A model generated the notes under the pieces. The model was given only the letters and a program-made list of their open reading frames with translations, was not told where the DNA came from and made no database searches. Of a stretch of 64,000 nucleotides of DNA, positions 43,063-52,029 are shown in pieces; position 1 is the first letter of the stretch, and every line of letters starts with the position of its first letter. The position numbers were made by a program, and so were the translations under genes. Source of the DNA: Alkalicoccus luteus (GTDB lineage: Bacteria > Bacillota > Bacilli > Bacillales > Salisediminibacteriaceae); NCBI RefSeq assembly GCF_012034335.1, contig NZ_JAATHJ010000001.1:234746-298745 (forward strand), given 5' to 3'.

Positions 43063-43096
43063 AACAAGCCGGGAGCATCACTGCTCCCGGCTTGTT
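43063..43096. terminator. Bidirectional terminator between mini-protein gene and hmp
   Basis: 15-bp perfect stem AACAAGCCGGGAGCA / TGCTCCCGGCTTGTT with loop TCAC. T-rich on the plus strand (GTTT). Confidence 0.85.
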
Positions 43097-43112
43097 GTTT
43101 AGGGCTTAGTTT

Positions 43113-44303
43113 CTAGTATTCTTCTGCCATGGCTGGCTCCAGAGCGGTTCCCGGTCCGAAAAACTCGTAGTGGATACGATCGTCGGGAACACCGGTCTGG
43201 CTGAGCAGTCCGGCGGCTGTCTGCATGAACGCTTCGGGTCCGCACAGGTAAACATCTGCGGGCTGCTCCGGCATAAAGCGACGAAGCGTGTCGGCTGTCA
43301 GTCGTCCCTGTGCATCCCCGTCCTCGCTGTGCGCAGGATGTTCAATGACGAGGAAGCGTTTGTGAGGAGCAGTGGCCCAGTCTTTTGTTTCTGCTGTTAA
43401 TCCAGCTGTGCGGCCGTCCCGGACGGCATGAATCAGCGTCATCGGACGTTCCGGTTCGGCTTTCTTTTGCTGCTTCATCATGCTGAGCAGCGGCGTGATG
43501 CCAACTCCGCCGGCGATAAAAACGGCGGGAGCGGGGGACGATTTAACCGTGAAATCTCCGGCTGGCGCACTGGCCGGGAGCGTGGAGCCGACACGGACGC
43601 TGTCATGCAGCCAGCTGGAAACGATGCCATCGGGGCCGCTTTCCCGCTTCACGCTGATCCGGTAATAGCCGGTATCAGGCTGATCGGAAAGAGAGTATTG
43701 ACGGATATGCGTATACTGCTCTCCCGGAATTTGCGCCATGATGCTGATGTATTGTCCAGGCTCAAACGGTGGAAGTGGCTTGCCATTAGCGCGTTTAACG
43801 TAAAACGATGTGATTTCGCTGCTCTCCAGTCGTTTTTCCACGACTTCAAGCTCCTCAAAGCCATCCCATCCGGCATCCTCGTACATCTTCTTTTCCGTTT
43901 CAATGAAAATGTCAGCAATCACACCGTAGGCTGCACCCCAGGCCTCGATCACCGGATGATCCTTTTCCAGGTTTAGCTTCTCCTGCATCGCCCGTAACAA
44001 ATACTCACCAACCAGCGGATAGTGCTCGGCGCGGACGCCAATGCTGCGATGCTTATGAGCGACACGTTCCACAAACGGACTGATCGCTTCCAGGCGGTCG
44101 ATGTGCACAGCGGCCTGGTAGAGAGAATAAGCTAGCGCCCGCGGCTGCATCCCGGTTTTCTGATGAACGTGATTGAACACATGAAGCAGCTCCGGGTGAT
44201 CTTCAAACAACGTGTTATAAAAATGGGTCGTTACCGTGGCGCCATGCTCTTCCAAAACCGGAATCGTCGCCTTAATCGTCTCTTTCTGTGCCTCTGTTAA
44301 CAT
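43113..44303 (-). CDS. hmp: Flavohemoprotein Hmp (nitric oxide dioxygenase)
   Basis: 396 residues from the ATG at 44303 (GGAGGTGG upstream; an adjacent in-frame ATG at 44306 is equally placed). Globin domain 1-140: VLEEHGATVTTHFYNTLFEDHPELLHVFN with the distal region, and proximal His in VAHKHRSIGVRAEHYPLV. FAD domain: IRQYSLSDQPDTGYYRISVKRE. NAD domain: FIAGGVGITPLLSMM and VYLCGPEAFM. Converts NO plus O2 to nitrate using NADH. An NsrR box sits upstream. Confidence 0.95.
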   Translation of the reverse strand: MLTEAQKETIKATIPVLEEHGATVTTHFYNTLFEDHPELLHVFNHVHQKTGMQPRALAYSLYQAAVHIDRLEAISPFVERVAHKHRSIGVRAEHYPLVGEYLLRAMQEKLNLEKDHPVIEAWGAAYGVIADIFIETEKKMYEDAGWDGFEELEVVEKRLESSEITSFYVKRANGKPLPPFEPGQYISIMAQIPGEQYTHIRQYSLSDQPDTGYYRISVKRESGPDGIVSSWLHDSVRVGSTLPASAPAGDFTVKSSPAPAVFIAGGVGITPLLSMMKQQKKAEPERPMTLIHAVRDGRTAGLTAETKDWATAPHKRFLVIEHPAHSEDGDAQGRLTADTLRRFMPEQPADVYLCGPEAFMQTAAGLLSQTGVPDDRIHYEFFGPGTALEPAMAEEY

Positions 44304-44355
44304 CATTATCCACCTCCACATAATCTACCTCTATTGAACCATATTCAGTGATTAA

Positions 44356-44376
44356 AGATGTATTTAAAATACATCT
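44356..44376 (-). promoter_or_regulatory. NsrR operator upstream of hmp
   Basis: 21-bp perfect palindrome AGATGTATTT-A-AAATACATCT about 50 bp upstream of the hmp start. It matches the NsrR box of B. subtilis hmp and nasD (ATGTATTTTAAATACAT). Predicts derepression by nitric oxide. The rest of 44304-44582 shows no gene. Confidence 0.85.
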
Positions 44377-44582
44377 ATTTTGTGAACAATGGCAGAGAAA
44401 GGAGCCCTGACATGTAATCACAAGCTAAGAGTTCCATGCGTATAAAGTGATCGGCTGCGGACATGTGATCTCTGGGGAGTGCGAAATCAGATGAAACGGA
44501 CGGGCTTGTGGCAGGAGTGTTCGCAAAAAAGCACTGAAAACAGGTACAGACCCATTTCCAGTGCCAAAGCCAATCTATTCAT

Positions 44583-45568
44583 TTAAGAAGGAAGCGGAGC
44601 ATCCGGTGAGATGAGACCTTCGTCGATCATCTCGATCCAGAATGCGGACGGAATGTGCTCGGATAGAGCATCGAGATCAGCCTGAATCCGGTCGGGACGA
44701 GTCGAGCCGGGTATAACAGCCGACACGTTCGGGTTTGCGGTGGAAAATTGCAGGGCCGCTGCTTTTAAGCTGACGCCGTGGTGGTCGGCAATTTTTTGCA
44801 CCTTCTTTATATGCTTTCGCTGCTCGTCGTTGATCGGAGCATAGTCGAAGTGATCGCCGCCGAGCAGGGCGCCGGAATTGTAAGGTCCGCCGACAACAAT
44901 ACGGGAATCCTGCTGACTGACACGGGGCATCAGGTGGGTCAGTGCACGCTCATGCTGCAGCAGCGTATACTGGAGCGCTGCAGGCTGATATCCGGCTTCG
45001 TTTCCTCCAGCTCCAGTGCGAGCTCGATCGGAATCGTCGTGTTCACACCGAGCCCCCAGGCGGAAATAATCCCTTCATCCCGCATCTTAGTGAGAGCTTT
45101 AAACGCGCCGTTTCGGGCTTCATCAAATTTAGTAATCCACTCATCCCCAAGGAAGTCAGGCGATAAGTCATGGACATACACGATGTCGAGACGGTCTGTC
45201 TGCAGTCGTTCGAGGCTTTGTTCGATCGAACGCTTCACCGCATCCTCTGTATATTCATTCAACAGCTTATTTTGATGACCGTCCTCAAACAGTCCCTCCT
45301 TGTCCTCTTTTTCATCAAGGACAACGCGTCCGACTTTTGTGCTTAAAATGAAGTCATCGCGATTTTTCTCTGAGAGAACACGGCCTAATCGTTCTTCAGC
45401 AAGGCCGGCTCCATAAAACGGAGCAGTATCAAAATAGCGGATGCCTGCATCCCATACCGCACGCACCGTATCCTCTGCTTCCTGTTCAGGTACGTCCCGG
45501 AACAGGTTTCCGAGCGGTGCTGTCCCATATCCTATTTTCTTCTTTAGTTTCTCATCCAAGATCGTCAT
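44583..45568 (-). pseudogene. Aldo/keto reductase, frameshifted
   Basis: Starts at 45568 behind AGGAGGAG and reads as an aldo/keto reductase of the D-threo-aldose/L-fucose dehydrogenase type: IGYGTAPLGNLF, IRYFDTAPFYGAGLAEERLG (catalytic Asp and Tyr), STKVGR (Lys) and DIVYVHDLSP (His). After KPDISLQ the frame breaks at about 44978-44983. One missing base, e.g. a G in CAGG, restores ALQYTLLQHERALTHLMPRV and the rest (VVGGPYNSGALLGG ... VIPGSTRPDRI) to 44583. Either a recent mutation or a sequencing error. Confidence 0.85.
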
Positions 45569-45762
45569 TTTTACTCCTCCTCGTTTCGAGCTTCCTTCGA
45601 CGTTTACCTTTTTATTGAAAAATCTAAACGTCTGCATGATCATACACGTGAAGTTGGATAAAATGGGATTAATTGTTATGTTATTCAGCGAGAAAGCGAA
45701 CAAAATGTTCAGAACTACAAAATAATTCTGAGAAAATGTCGCATTTTATTCTTATCTCCTAT

Positions 45763-45808
45763 ATAATTGTTTTCATTAATCAATTATTTTGATTTATTTG
45801 ATAATTGA
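45763..45808 (+). promoter_or_regulatory. Alternating half-sites upstream of TctC
   Basis: ATAATTG (45763), CAATTAT (45781) and ATAATTG (45801) in alternating orientation, about 18-20 bp apart. The last two form an inverted repeat TCAATTAT / ATAATTGA. They lie 50-95 bp upstream of the tctC start in very AT-rich DNA. Plausible operator or promoter region for the carboxylate importer. Confidence 0.35.
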
Positions 45809-45856
45809 GTAAACATGCAGGTGGGTACAAAGCCCATTTCGAAAGGGGACGAGAAC

Positions 45857-46834
45857 ATGAAAAAGCGTGCACGCACCTATTCAACAGCAGCCGGATCCAT
45901 CCTCGCTGTTACAGCACTCGCAGCTTGTGGAGGCGGGGAAGAAGCGGTGGAGGATTATCCGAGCAGGGAAATCGAAATGATTATTCCGTGGGATCCGGGC
46001 GGAGGAAGTGACATTGAGGGCCGTCTTGTCACAGAGCATGCGGAAAATCATATTGATACGAATTTCGTTAACGTCAACATACCGGGCGTCGGCGGAACGG
46101 TCGGTTTGGAAGACCTTGCAGAAGAGCAGCCGGACGGCTATACGCTTGGGCAGGTGCATGAAGGACTGATCGTCGCTCATCATTCAGATATCACGCAGAT
46201 TAACTACGATACATTCGAACCGATTGCAGCGATGTCTTCAGCTGATCAGATTCTCGCCGTGTCGACCGACCTTGGTGTGGACACACTCGATGAATTCGTC
46301 GAACTGGGGCAGCAGGAGGAAATTAACTTCGGGGGCACAGTGTCCGGAATTCCACGTATCTGGGTCGAACAAATGGCCCAGGAGCTTGAAATTGACTACA
46401 ACATGGTTGGGTACGAAGGTCTGGCAGAGGCCATTCAGGCACTTGCCGGCGGGCATATTGATGCCGCGATCGTCGACTATCCATCTGCCTCTGATTTTGT
46501 CGAAGCAGGTGACATGGAGTTCATCGCAATTGGAACCGAGGAGCGGCTCGATCACCTGCCGGATACACCGACGTTCGTGGAAGAAGGCTATGAGCTGACG
46601 ATGGGCTTAAACCGTGGTTATGTAGCGCCTGAAGGAACGCCCGACGAGATCATTGAGCGTCTCGGAGAATGGTTTGAGGCGACAGCTGAAGATCAGGATT
46701 ACATCGATGCGGTGGAAAATGTCGGAGCGCAGGTAGATTTTATGGGACCAGAGGCGTACCGGGAGCACCTTGATGAGCAAAATGACATCATCAGCGGCAT
46801 CATTGAGGAACTGGGAGATGAGCTTGAGGAATAA
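45857..46834 (+). CDS. tctC: Tripartite tricarboxylate transporter binding lipoprotein TctC
   Basis: 325 residues from the ATG at 45857 (AAAGGGGACGAG upstream). Lipobox LAAC near residue 24. Mature part has the TctC/Bug fold: YPSREIEMIIPWDPGGGSDIEGR, FVNVNIPGVGGTVGLEDL, PDGYTLGQV and VDYPSASDFVEAGD. Captures a citrate-like carboxylate outside the cell for TctAB. Acidic C-terminus ends in EELGDELEE. Confidence 0.9.
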   Translation: MKKRARTYSTAAGSILAVTALAACGGGEEAVEDYPSREIEMIIPWDPGGGSDIEGRLVTEHAENHIDTNFVNVNIPGVGGTVGLEDLAEEQPDGYTLGQVHEGLIVAHHSDITQINYDTFEPIAAMSSADQILAVSTDLGVDTLDEFVELGQQEEINFGGTVSGIPRIWVEQMAQELEIDYNMVGYEGLAEAIQALAGGHIDAAIVDYPSASDFVEAGDMEFIAIGTEERLDHLPDTPTFVEEGYELTMGLNRGYVAPEGTPDEIIERLGEWFEATAEDQDYIDAVENVGAQVDFMGPEAYREHLDEQNDIISGIIEELGDELEE

Positions 46835-46845
46835 CTGACAGTGTG

Positions 46846-46873
46846 CCGTCCGGGAGTGATGCTCTCCGGACGG
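46846..46873 (+). promoter_or_regulatory. Intra-operon hairpin between tctC and tctB
   Basis: CCGTCCGG / CCGGACGG stem with an inner GAG/CTC extension, followed by no T-run (TTCTGCC). Probably a 3' stabiliser or partial attenuator giving more binding protein than membrane subunits, as is common for such operons. Confidence 0.6.
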
Positions 46874-46914
46874 TTCTGCCGTATAGGACGTCTGATACGA
46901 AAGGAGAATAAATA

Positions 46915-47391
46915 ATGGGAGAAATAATTGTGTTGCTGCTGCTGATTATCTTCAGCGGGCTGATATTTATGCAGGGAGATGAGTTTGCGCATTTAAATGA
47001 GAGTCAGCTCGGACCGGGCACGTTCCCGCAGCTGATTGCTGTTCTGCTGGCCGTCCTGTCTCTCGTGTTGCTGATCAGGAAGATCATCGATATGAAGCGT
47101 GCTGCCGGCACAGGTGCATCAGCGGGTGAGCAGTTCCGTGCCTTTATTCACGAATACAAGCTCGTCATCATTATGTTCGCGATGCTGACGGTTTACATCG
47201 TGCTGATTGATGTAATCGGCTTTGTCGTGATGACGCTGTTATTTGTGATTGCCGCAGGACTTCTGATTGGACCAAAGAAGCGGAAAAACATAGTAATCCT
47301 CGTCTGCGTTTCTGTCGTTCTTACATTCAGTACGTACTTGTTTTTCCAGAACGTGTTATACGTGCGTTTCCCAAGTGGCATCTTACTATAG
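46915..47391 (+). CDS. tctB: Tripartite tricarboxylate transporter small subunit TctB
   Basis: 158 residues, four predicted membrane segments, AAAGGAG upstream. Pattern IIVLLLLIIFSGLIFMQG, LGPGTFPQLIAVLLAVLSL and the final LYVRFPSGILL typical of TctB. It works with TctA in the membrane. The gap to tctA is 15 nt. Confidence 0.88.
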   Translation: MGEIIVLLLLIIFSGLIFMQGDEFAHLNESQLGPGTFPQLIAVLLAVLSLVLLIRKIIDMKRAAGTGASAGEQFRAFIHEYKLVIIMFAMLTVYIVLIDVIGFVVMTLLFVIAAGLLIGPKKRKNIVILVCVSVVLTFSTYLFFQNVLYVRFPSGILL

Positions 47392-47406
47392 AAAGGAGGT
47401 AACTCC

Positions 47407-48927
47407 ATGTTTGATCTGTTAATTCTCGGCATGAATGAAATTTTTCAACTACATATTCTGCTTATCATTTTCGTCGGGGTTGTCGTCGGAATTTTAGCCG
47501 GACTGATTCCAGGCTTCACCGTCGCGATGGCAATTGTGCTGACCCTCCCGCTGACGTTTGGTATGGATCCGGTCACCGGTGTGGCGGCGATGATAGGTGT
47601 TTTCGTCGGCGGTATGTCCGGCGGTCTGATCAGTGCGACACTTCTCGGCATTCCAGGAACGCCTTCATCGATTGCAACGACCTTCGATGCCTATCCGATG
47701 GCGAAAAAGGGAGAAGCGAGCAAGGCACTTTCGATCGGGATCTGGGCATCGTTTTTAAGCTCCATTATCAGCCTGCTTCTGCTCGTTACCATTGCGCCGC
47801 AAATTGCGAGATTCGCGCTCATGTTCGGTCCGTGGGAGATGTTTGCGCTTATCGTCCTGTCGCTTACGATCATCGCAAGTGTAACTGGAGAGTCGATCTT
47901 GAAAGGCCTGATTGCCGGACTGTTCGGGCTTCTGATTGCGACAGTTGGCGCAGATCCAATTGCCGGTGTGTCACGGTTTACGTTTGATCTTGGCATACTT
48001 CGCGCCGGCATCCCCTTTCTAGTCGTACTGATCGGCATGTTTGCGATCTCCAGGCTGCTCGTCTTTTTGGAACGCACGGAGATGGCCAAAGATAAAGAAG
48101 AGAAGCAAAAAGATGAGCTGAAGGATATGAAAGTAGTGCTGAAGCCGCTCCAGACGCTGCGCATGGTACTGCGAAAGCCAGGCACTCTGACCGGTTCGTC
48201 CATCATCGGTTCTGTTGTCGGGGCAATTCCTGGCGCAGGCGGCAGTATCGCAAACATTATTGCGTATGACCAGGCAAAAAAATGGTCGAAGGATCCAAAA
48301 AAGTTCGGAACCGGCTGTGAAGAAGGAGTCGTCGCATCAGAAGCGGGGAATAACTCTACTGTCGGCGGTGATCTGATTCCGACCGTGGCACTCGGTATCC
48401 CGGGTTCAGCTGTAACAGCAGTCCTGTTATCGGCGCTCATGATTCACGGGATTACCCCGGGACCGCTGCTTGTGACATCTGAGCCAAACATCGTCGGCGG
48501 TATCTTCTTCGCCTTTTTTGTTGCATCCTTTTGGATGCTGATCGCACAGTTCGCGGGAATGAAATTGTTCGTGAAGGTAACCAACGTCCCTGTGCATCTG
48601 CTTGTGCCGATCATTTTCGTCCTCTGTGTCGTCGGGACGTTTGTGTTAAACAACCGCGTGTCAGATCTGTACATTCTTTTGATGATGGGCCTGATCGGGT
48701 ATTTGTTTACGAAGTATAAATTCGCTCTGGCTCCGGCCATCATCGGCGTGATTCTCGGTCCGCTTGCGGAAGTAAACCTGCGCCGGGCGTTTATGACAAA
48801 TCCGGACTGGACGCTCTTTTTCACAAGACCGATCTCGATTACATTTTTAATACTAGCTGTGCTCTCGATCGCCTTCACGGTATGGCAGACGAAACGATCC
48901 GGAAAACGGATGGCGGGTGCAGCTTAA
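47407..48927 (+). CDS. tctA: Tripartite tricarboxylate transporter large permease TctA
   Basis: 506 residues with about 12 membrane segments. Conserved TctA blocks: GILAGLIPGFTVAMAIVLTLP, GGMSGGLISATLLGIPGTPSSIATTFDAYPMAKKGEASKAL (split), GSVVGAIPGAGGSIANIIAYDQAKKWSK and GVVASEAGNNSTVGGDLIPTVALGIPGS. AAAGGAGG precedes the ATG. Confidence 0.95.
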   Translation: MFDLLILGMNEIFQLHILLIIFVGVVVGILAGLIPGFTVAMAIVLTLPLTFGMDPVTGVAAMIGVFVGGMSGGLISATLLGIPGTPSSIATTFDAYPMAKKGEASKALSIGIWASFLSSIISLLLLVTIAPQIARFALMFGPWEMFALIVLSLTIIASVTGESILKGLIAGLFGLLIATVGADPIAGVSRFTFDLGILRAGIPFLVVLIGMFAISRLLVFLERTEMAKDKEEKQKDELKDMKVVLKPLQTLRMVLRKPGTLTGSSIIGSVVGAIPGAGGSIANIIAYDQAKKWSKDPKKFGTGCEEGVVASEAGNNSTVGGDLIPTVALGIPGSAVTAVLLSALMIHGITPGPLLVTSEPNIVGGIFFAFFVASFWMLIAQFAGMKLFVKVTNVPVHLLVPIIFVLCVVGTFVLNNRVSDLYILLMMGLIGYLFTKYKFALAPAIIGVILGPLAEVNLRRAFMTNPDWTLFFTRPISITFLILAVLSIAFTVWQTKRSGKRMAGAA

Positions 48928-48942
48928 AAGGAGGCAGAACGC

Positions 48943-49731
48943 ATGGATATGAAGGTGAAAGGCCGCTCAGTCGTTGTACTGGCAGCTAGTAAAGGACTTG
49001 GAAAGGCTACGGCTGAAGCGTATGCACAGGAAGGGGCTTCAGTAGTCATTGCCAGCAGAAGCAGGGAAGAGCTAGAGCAAACGGCAGAGGAAATCCGCCA
49101 GAAAACCGGAAGCCGCGTGAAGGCCGTTCCATGTGACGTTAACGATCTGGAGTCCATTCGTGCGCTCATATCTAAAGCAGCCGAGCTGCACGGAGGGATT
49201 GATATTCTCGTAACCAATGCCGGCGGTCCGCCGCCCGGGACGTTTGACAGTATCTCGGACGAGCAGTGGCAGCAGTCGTTTCAGCAGGTGCTGCTGAGCG
49301 TCACCCGGCTCGTGCGCGAAGCACTTCCCTGGATGCGAAAAGCAGAGGCGGGGCGGATTGTGATGATTGCGTCTTCGTCTGTGAAGCAGCCGATCGATGG
49401 TCTAATTCTCTCCAACACCTTTCGGGCAGGACTTTCCGGACTCGCGAAAAGCCTGTCACAGGAGCTGGCGGCAGAAAATATCCTCGTCAATATTGTCGGG
49501 CCGGGCCGGATCGGCACCGACCGGCTGAAGCAGATGGATACTGCCAGAGCAGAGCGAACCGGGACATCTGTCGAAGAGCTGCAAAATCAGGCGCAGGCAG
49601 AAATACCGGCTGGACGCTACGGAACCCCTGACGAATTTGCCCAGGCAGTTGTCTTTCTCGGCTCCGGATCCAATACGTACATCACCGGTCAGACGCTGCT
49701 TATCGACGGCGGACTCGTTAAAGCCCTCTAA
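48943..49731 (+). CDS. Short-chain dehydrogenase/reductase with altered active site
   Basis: 262 residues; AAAGGAGG 8 nt upstream. N-terminal cofactor motif is VLAASKGLGKATAEAYAQEG (TGxxxGxG-like). NAG motif present as VTNAGGPPPG. The YxxxK position reads LILSNTFRAGLSGLAKSL, so both the catalytic Tyr and Lys are replaced. This is a known SDR subgroup whose activity is unclear. Last gene of the tct operon; it may process the imported acid (inference). Confidence 0.82.
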   Translation: MDMKVKGRSVVVLAASKGLGKATAEAYAQEGASVVIASRSREELEQTAEEIRQKTGSRVKAVPCDVNDLESIRALISKAAELHGGIDILVTNAGGPPPGTFDSISDEQWQQSFQQVLLSVTRLVREALPWMRKAEAGRIVMIASSSVKQPIDGLILSNTFRAGLSGLAKSLSQELAAENILVNIVGPGRIGTDRLKQMDTARAERTGTSVEELQNQAQAEIPAGRYGTPDEFAQAVVFLGSGSNTYITGQTLLIDGGLVKAL

Positions 49732-49740
49732 AAAGAAGAA

Positions 49741-49772
49741 CGCCCTTCCTCGACGTGAGGAAGGGCGTTTTT
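49741..49772. terminator. Bidirectional terminator, tct operon and DJ-1 gene
   Basis: 11-bp perfect stem CGCCCTTCCTC / GAGGAAGGGCG, loop GACGT, T5 on the plus strand and a T-rich TTCTTCTTTTT tail on the minus strand. Confidence 0.93.
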
Positions 49773-49774
49773 CG

Positions 49775-50347
49775 TTAAGCGCGGCCGGCTTCTTTTACTT
49801 GCAGGATGGAAAAGAACTCCCGCATAAAGTCCGGCAGATCAGGCCAGGCGTGCCCGGTTACGAGGTTGCGGTCAACGTGAGTGCCGGCCTTTACGTATTC
49901 AGCCCCGGCAGCTTCGATTTCCGGCTGGCAGGCCGTATAGCCCGTCATTTTACGCCCCTTAATCAGGTGCCCGACCGTTGTCAGAATCTGCTGGCCGTGG
50001 CAGATGACGCCCATCGGTTTGTCTTCTTCCAGAAAGTGAGCCGTGATTTCGCGCACTTTTTCATTCATTCGGATGTATTCCGGAGCCCGTCCGCCGGGCA
50101 GAATGAGAGAATCGAAGTCCGCAGGGTTAATATCATCGACTGATTTGTGTGATTCAATTTGATACGCCTTCATTTCCGTGAACGTTTCCATGTCCGGCAG
50201 GAAATCATGCGCGACCGTCTGCAGCTTTTTCTGCGTTGGAGAGGCAATCGTGACCTCCACCTGTTCTTCCAGACAGCGGTAGTACGGATAGTAAATTTCC
50301 AGACAGTCAACAGCATCACCAGTTACGATCAATACGCTTTTTGCCAT
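49775..50347 (-). CDS. DJ-1/PfpI-family protein
   Basis: 190 residues. Class I glutamine-amidotransferase-like fold with the nucleophile elbow VICHGQQIL (Cys ~115), FDSLILPGGRAPEYIR and VTGHAWPDLPDFMREF. Family members act as glyoxalase III, deglycase-like or protein chaperones; which one cannot be told. Monocistronic. Confidence 0.87.
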   Translation of the reverse strand: MAKSVLIVTGDAVDCLEIYYPYYRCLEEQVEVTIASPTQKKLQTVAHDFLPDMETFTEMKAYQIESHKSVDDINPADFDSLILPGGRAPEYIRMNEKVREITAHFLEEDKPMGVICHGQQILTTVGHLIKGRKMTGYTACQPEIEAAGAEYVKAGTHVDRNLVTGHAWPDLPDFMREFFSILQVKEAGRA

Positions 50348-50416
50348 TGCAATCGCTCCTTTTCTGGAATTGTCCTTCCTTATTTACCCAGTCCCAGTAT
50401 AACCTAAACAGGTGCT

Positions 50417-51787
50417 TCAGTCGGATTTTTTTCGGGCGTGATACTTCTGCAGCAAGGAAATCCAGTTATCTGCAAGCTCCGGGTTGGAGCCGAAATGCAA
50501 ATGGACAAAGCCGGCAGTGATTGTGCTGGAAGCATAGCCGTCAGGACCCGATCCGAAGCGTCCGTCCAGCTGCCAGGCAGGGCTTTCGTGCCCTGGTTCA
50601 TAGGTCGAATAGCGGAATTCGTGTCCTTTTGCTGGACTCGTCAACAGTGCATTTGTGCGCTCCGGGGTGGTTTCCCGATAGCCGAGCGCGGCCAGACGCT
50701 TCGTGAACGTCACTTTACCCGGAATGAGACCAAGCATCGGATGCTCCGTTCCGTCCGGCTTTGTGATCGATTCAGTTAAATACATGAAGCCTCCGCACTC
50801 GGCAAGGACCGGCATCCCGTTCTCCACTGCACGTCGGATCGAAGCGGCGCTCGTTCCTTCCTCGGCAAGCTGTTCTGTGAACTCCTCTGGAAAGCCTCCC
50901 CCGATGTAGAGGCCGTCAGCATCAGCCGGAAGCGGCTCTCCTTTAAGCGGTGAAAAGAAGGCAATTCTGGAGCCGGCTTGCTCCAGCAGCTCCAGGTTTT
51001 CCGGATAGTAAAATGAGAAAGCCTCATCCTTTGCCACAGCAGTTACAACGGACGGCTCTACCGAGGATTGAAACAACGTCGGGGCAGGTACCGGTAAAGG
51101 AGGTGCTTCCGCCAGTTTTTTGATCTGCTCCAGGTCAAACGAGGCCGTTACGGCATCTGCCAGCTGTTCAAAAAAGCCGTCTAATTCACCTCGTTCAAGT
51201 GCAGGAATGAGTCCTAAATGGCGTTCCGGCAGCGTAACGTCCGGGTTTTGCTTCAGCCAGCCGACGACAGGGATCCCACATTCCTGCTGTACCGCTGTTT
51301 CAATCAGCTTGGCGTGTCCTTCACTGCCAACGTTGTTCGCGATAACGCCTTTAATAGGTACATTTGGATCAAGCAGCTGAAACCCCTTCACAACAGCGGC
51401 AGCGCTGCGCGCCATCGCCGCACAGTTTACGACGAGGAGAACAGGTGAATCGGTCAGCATGCTGATATCAGCTGTGCTTCCGGCGTTTGATTCGGGATCT
51501 TTGCCGTCATAAAAGCCCATGACTCCTTCGATGATGCCAATATCAGCTCCATCCATGCCGCGCTGCATGACTTCCAGCAGCTGGCTGCGCTCCAGCATCC
51601 AGCTGTCAAGATTACGGGCAGGTCTTCCGGTCAGGGCGGTGTGGTAGGAGGGATCTATGTAATCGGGGCCGCATTTAAACCCTTGCACCTCCATTCCCTG
51701 ACGGCGCAGAGCCGCCATTAATCCAAGCGTAACGGTCGTTTTTCCCGCTCCGCTGTTCGTTCCGGCTATCACAAGTCGCTTATTCAT
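50417..51787 (-). CDS. cobB: Cobyrinate a,c-diamide synthase
   Basis: 456 residues. N-terminal P-loop ATPase domain (VIAGTNSGAGKTTVTLGLMAAL), substrate region FKCGPDYIDPSYHTALTGRP and EGVMGFYDG, then a glutaminase domain with DGLYIGGGFPEEF and the catalytic Cys in VLAECGGFMYL. Amidates cobyrinate at positions a and c using glutamine and ATP. It stands alone: no other cobalamin gene and no recognisable cobalamin riboswitch upstream. Confidence 0.92.
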   Translation of the reverse strand: MNKRLVIAGTNSGAGKTTVTLGLMAALRRQGMEVQGFKCGPDYIDPSYHTALTGRPARNLDSWMLERSQLLEVMQRGMDGADIGIIEGVMGFYDGKDPESNAGSTADISMLTDSPVLLVVNCAAMARSAAAVVKGFQLLDPNVPIKGVIANNVGSEGHAKLIETAVQQECGIPVVGWLKQNPDVTLPERHLGLIPALERGELDGFFEQLADAVTASFDLEQIKKLAEAPPLPVPAPTLFQSSVEPSVVTAVAKDEAFSFYYPENLELLEQAGSRIAFFSPLKGEPLPADADGLYIGGGFPEEFTEQLAEEGTSAASIRRAVENGMPVLAECGGFMYLTESITKPDGTEHPMLGLIPGKVTFTKRLAALGYRETTPERTNALLTSPAKGHEFRYSTYEPGHESPAWQLDGRFGSGPDGYASSTITAGFVHLHFGSNPELADNWISLLQKYHARKKSD

Positions 51788-51993
51788 TTAATCAACACCT
51801 TCTGTAAGAAAATAGCTGCTGTCGTCATTGTATCAGCCCTGACTTGTGAAATCTTCCATTGCATCAGAACGGGCTGTGAACTCTGCTCTGATAAAGCATG
51901 TCCAACCTGCCAACCCACGTTTTCAACCGTTCTCTAAACTCTGAACCTGAACACTTACGAAAGGATGCAATGGATCGTGATCGTCTGCTGGAT

Positions 51994-52020
51994 AAAAAAA
52001 GCCGGCTCAATGCCGGCTTA
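51994..52020 (-). terminator. Terminator of the glpF-like gene
   Basis: On the minus strand, stem AGCCGGC / GCCGGCT with a 5-nt loop followed by TTTTTTT. Confidence 0.88.
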
Positions 52021-52029
52021 TTGCGAGGA

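Noticed and set aside
51788..52029. Cobalamin riboswitch upstream of cobB
   Set aside because: No B12-box-like conserved block is visible on the minus strand in this gap.
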